From: Treponema sp.
GTDB lineage: Bacteria > Spirochaetota > Spirochaetia > Treponematales > Breznakiellaceae
Direction of reading: 5' to 3'
DNA: 7,154 bases
Assembly (NCBI GenBank): GCA_031256115.1
Contig: JAIRRF010000086.1
Location: 1-7,154, forward strand
Position numbers and translations under genes: made by a program
The notes under the pieces: generated by a model
The model's database searches: none
Seen by the model: only the letters and a program-made list of their open reading frames with translations
Told to the model about the DNA's origin: nothing
In this document: in pieces, positions 5,194 to 7,154 of the stretch
Layout: every line of letters starts with the position of its first letter
How positions within the stretch are numbered: the first letter of the stretch is position 1

Positions 5194-6414
5194 ATGGAAA
5201 AAACCAACAATATCATATGTCCGTTTTGTCATAAGGAATTCAAATTGACTGATGCAATTACCGCTCAAATTGAAAACGAATTAAGGGATAATTTTCAGAA
5301 GGAAATAGAAATTATAAAGGCCGATAAAACTGCGGCATTGGAAAGCCAAAGAGAAGAACTGGAGAAAAAAATATCACAAAGATATGAAAAACATTTCGAA
5401 AAACTTCTGGAAGAAGAATCAATAAAAATGCGGGAAACTGCAAATGAAAAAGCGAAAAGGGAATTAAATGCGGAACTTAATGAAAAGCAGGAAGAAATAG
5501 AAGAAGCATATAAAAAACTGGATGTTTACAGGAAAAAAGAAACTCAATTAATAAAAAAAGAAAGACTGCTGGAAGAACAAAAACATGATCTGGAAATTGA
5601 ATATCAGGAAAAGTTAACAAGAGAATATAAAAAAGCCTATGCAGTTGCACAGGAAAAGATTAATGAAGAATATGAATTAAAAATAAAGGAAAAAGAAAAA
5701 ATCATTGACGACCTTAATAAACAAATGAAAGAAGGGCAGAGAAAGGCAGAACAGGGTTCAATGAAATTACAGGGAGAAATCCTTGAACTGGAACTGGAAG
5801 AATTACTGAAAGATTATTTCCCGAATGATGAAATTATACCAATCGCTCCCGGTAAAAAGGGAGGGGATATACTGCAAATCGTTAAACTCGCTTCAGGAAA
5901 AGCTGCCGGAAATATTCTATGGGAAACCAAAAGAACAAAGAATTGGCAGTCAGCCTGGATACAAAAACTAAAAGACGATCAGAGAAATGCCAACGCTGAG
6001 CTGGCTGTTATTGCTTCTGAAGTCATTCCCCCGGAAATTAAAAATTTCGGAATTGAAAACGGAGTATGGATTACTGAATTAAAATTTGCATTGGGACTTT
6101 CCACTGTATTAAGGGAAAATTTAAAAAACGCCGCCGCAATCAGGATTGCCAATTCAGGAAAGGATGACAAGGCAGAAATGGTGTTTAACTATTTGACCGG
6201 AACGCAGTTTAAACAAAGAGTTGAATCTATTTTGGAAGCATATGTAGAAATGAACAATGACATCGAGACAGAAAAGAGAATAATGGAAAAATCATGGGCA
6301 AGGAGGGAAAAGCAGGTAGAAAGATTTGTCAGGAACCTATCCGGAATGTGCGGTGATCTGCAGGGTATCGGCGCAAGTTTACCGGATATTAAATTATTGT
6401 CATTACAGCCATAG
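5194..6414 (+). CDS. DUF2130-family protein: CPxC motif, coiled coil, PD-(D/E)XK-like core
   Basis: A 406-residue protein matching the DUF2130 family, whose cellular role is not established. ATG 5194 is chosen because AGGAGG (5179-5184) precedes it at normal spacing; a longer frame from 5113 would span the promoter. Domains: a CPFC pair (Cys9, Cys12) resembling half a zinc ribbon; a Lys/Glu-rich coiled coil from about 20 to 190; then the conserved core with GEILELELEELL (194-205), GGDILQ (223-228), WETKRTKNW (243-251) and KLKDDQR (258-264). Asp225 with Glu244-Thr-Lys246, plus an upstream Glu near 195-200, fits the E...D...ExK pattern of PD-(D/E)XK nucleases. The coiled-coil-plus-nuclease plan recalls RmuC, but this is a different family. 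No signal peptide. Eighteen of 19 Arg codons are AGA/AGG, unlike its neighbours, suggesting transfer. It stands alone under its own promoter; nuclease activity is inferred. Confidence 0.88.
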   Translation: MEKTNNIICPFCHKEFKLTDAITAQIENELRDNFQKEIEIIKADKTAALESQREELEKKISQRYEKHFEKLLEEESIKMRETANEKAKRELNAELNEKQEEIEEAYKKLDVYRKKETQLIKKERLLEEQKHDLEIEYQEKLTREYKKAYAVAQEKINEEYELKIKEKEKIIDDLNKQMKEGQRKAEQGSMKLQGEILELELEELLKDYFPNDEIIPIAPGKKGGDILQIVKLASGKAAGNILWETKRTKNWQSAWIQKLKDDQRNANAELAVIASEVIPPEIKNFGIENGVWITELKFALGLSTVLRENLKNAAAIRIANSGKDDKAEMVFNYLTGTQFKQRVESILEAYVEMNNDIETEKRIMEKSWARREKQVERFVRNLSGMCGDLQGIGASLPDIKLLSLQP

Positions 6415-7089
6415 ATATACCTTGTGAAGCCGGGCTGTTATAAACCAGGTTCCAATGGCAAGTATTACCAAAGCCGGAAAAGGAACAATCCAGGTTTCGG
6501 CGCCGGATAACATACTACGGCCCATAAAAACAAGTAATGCGCCCAAAGCTATCAGCCTGTAATCTCCGATTCCTTTTGAAAAAGAGGCAGCTAAAAAGCT
6601 CATCCCTGTAATCACCGCAAGGATATTCTCGGTAAAGCGCAGCATGGTTGAATAGGCAAACAACATGGTAAAACTTGTATCCCAGGAAAATCCGTCAACC
6701 GGCAGCCTGAAGGAAACTACAAGGATGCCAATGATTATGGCGGTAATTACTCTGCCTTGCTTTTGCATATTAAACCCTGCGGCATAAATACTGGATGTAA
6801 AAAGGGCCAAGGTGCCGAACAAACGGCCAAAAATCAACATTCTGGTCCCGGCAATAAGCAATACAGGGGATACTTCAAATATCCCCTGAAGGGGTACCAT
6901 GATTCTGAATGTTTCAAATACAAAAGATAGTACAAAAAGACCAAAAAACAAAATTTCTGTGGTTTGGGTTTTTTCGAAATTGGTAAAGATGACAATGGAC
7001 ATTATTAATGAATATAACACCGATGAGAATATTGAAACCAACGGGACCTGGGGGACAGGCATAAACAAAAGACCGGCCAGTTTTTGCAT
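6403..7089 (-). CDS. Polytopic membrane protein of unknown function
   Basis: A 228-residue protein I do not recognise. It is strongly hydrophobic with about seven likely membrane segments: roughly residues 15-36, 45-65, 72-88, 90-106, 113-129, 150-170 and 177-193, plus a last one at 199-219 (seven or eight depending on how 72-106 is split). Few charged residues lie in the membrane parts; short charged loops include FNMQKQGR (106-113) and SKGIGDYR (171-178). No catalytic motif or soluble domain is seen, so it could be a small transporter or a membrane sensor part without its output domain. ATG 7089 is chosen because GGAGGT lies about 4 bp before it, a strong ribosome binding site. The frame stays open upstream to the window edge (a TTG at 7134 is in frame), so a longer protein is possible. 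Its last codons overlap the end of the convergent DUF2130 gene. Confidence 0.7.
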   Translation of the reverse strand: MQKLAGLLFMPVPQVPLVSIFSSVLYSLIMSIVIFTNFEKTQTTEILFFGLFVLSFVFETFRIMVPLQGIFEVSPVLLIAGTRMLIFGRLFGTLALFTSSIYAAGFNMQKQGRVITAIIIGILVVSFRLPVDGFSWDTSFTMLFAYSTMLRFTENILAVITGMSFLAASFSKGIGDYRLIALGALLVFMGRSMLSGAETWIVPFPALVILAIGTWFITARLHKVYLWL

Positions 7090-7154
7090 AAAACCTCCGG
7101 GCCGGCGCATGGCCGTTTCGCAATACTCCGGCAAAAGAGGTAAAAGTTTCCCCG

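Noticed and set aside
4977..6414. Genomic island integrated at tRNA-Gly
   Set aside because: Classical integration leaves a repeat of the tRNA 3' end, which here points left towards the TPR gene, whereas the foreign-looking gene is on the 5' side. I saw no second copy of the tRNA 3' sequence and no integrase.

Overview
The window reads as ordinary bacterial chromosome with short intergenic gaps and operons. My best guess for the source is a spirochaete of the Treponema kind. This rests on overall protein character (a small DksA with an intact zinc finger, an unusual YmdB-like protein, a solo TPR protein, mannitol-1-phosphate dehydrogenase) and is recalled resemblance, not a search result.

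Layout, left to right. (1) 1-433, minus strand: N-terminal 144 codons of peptide deformylase, cut by the window edge. (2) 541-2301, plus strand: a two-gene unit, DksA/TraR-type regulator then a MATE-family exporter, ending in a 12-bp stem terminator at about 2339-2369. Its divergent promoter region with def is 434-540. (3) 4902-2352, minus strand: a tight three-gene unit, TPR protein -> YmdB-like phosphoesterase-fold protein (GTG start) -> mannitol-1-phosphate 5-dehydrogenase. The last two overlap by ATGA. The final stop codon lies in the loop of the terminator hairpin serving the opposing unit. (4) 4977-5047, minus strand: tRNA-Gly(CCC) with a good promoter at 5063-5091. (5) 5194-6414, plus strand: a DUF2130-type protein (CPxC pair, long coiled coil, D...ExK nuclease-like core), with its own promoter, a perfect inverted repeat filling the -35/-10 spacer, and a strong ribosome binding site. 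(6) 7089-6403, minus strand: an unrecognised polytopic membrane protein, whose 3' end overlaps that of the DUF2130 gene by 12 bp.

How the genes relate: def, dksA and the tRNA are housekeeping (N-terminal Met processing, transcriptional control, translation). The MATE pump follows dksA and is probably co-transcribed. MtlD interconverts mannitol-1-phosphate and fructose-6-phosphate, but no mannitol PTS genes are in view; its partners are a TPR scaffold and a YmdB-like protein with most metal ligands exchanged. The DUF2130 gene looks like the accessory element: 18 of its 19 arginine codons are AGA/AGG, whereas dksA and the MATE gene use mainly CGN.

The most promising leads are the altered metal site of the YmdB-like protein within the mtlD operon, and the DUF2130 gene with its inverted-repeat-rich control region. 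No CRISPR array, insertion sequence, phage gene or recognisable defence cluster is visible.
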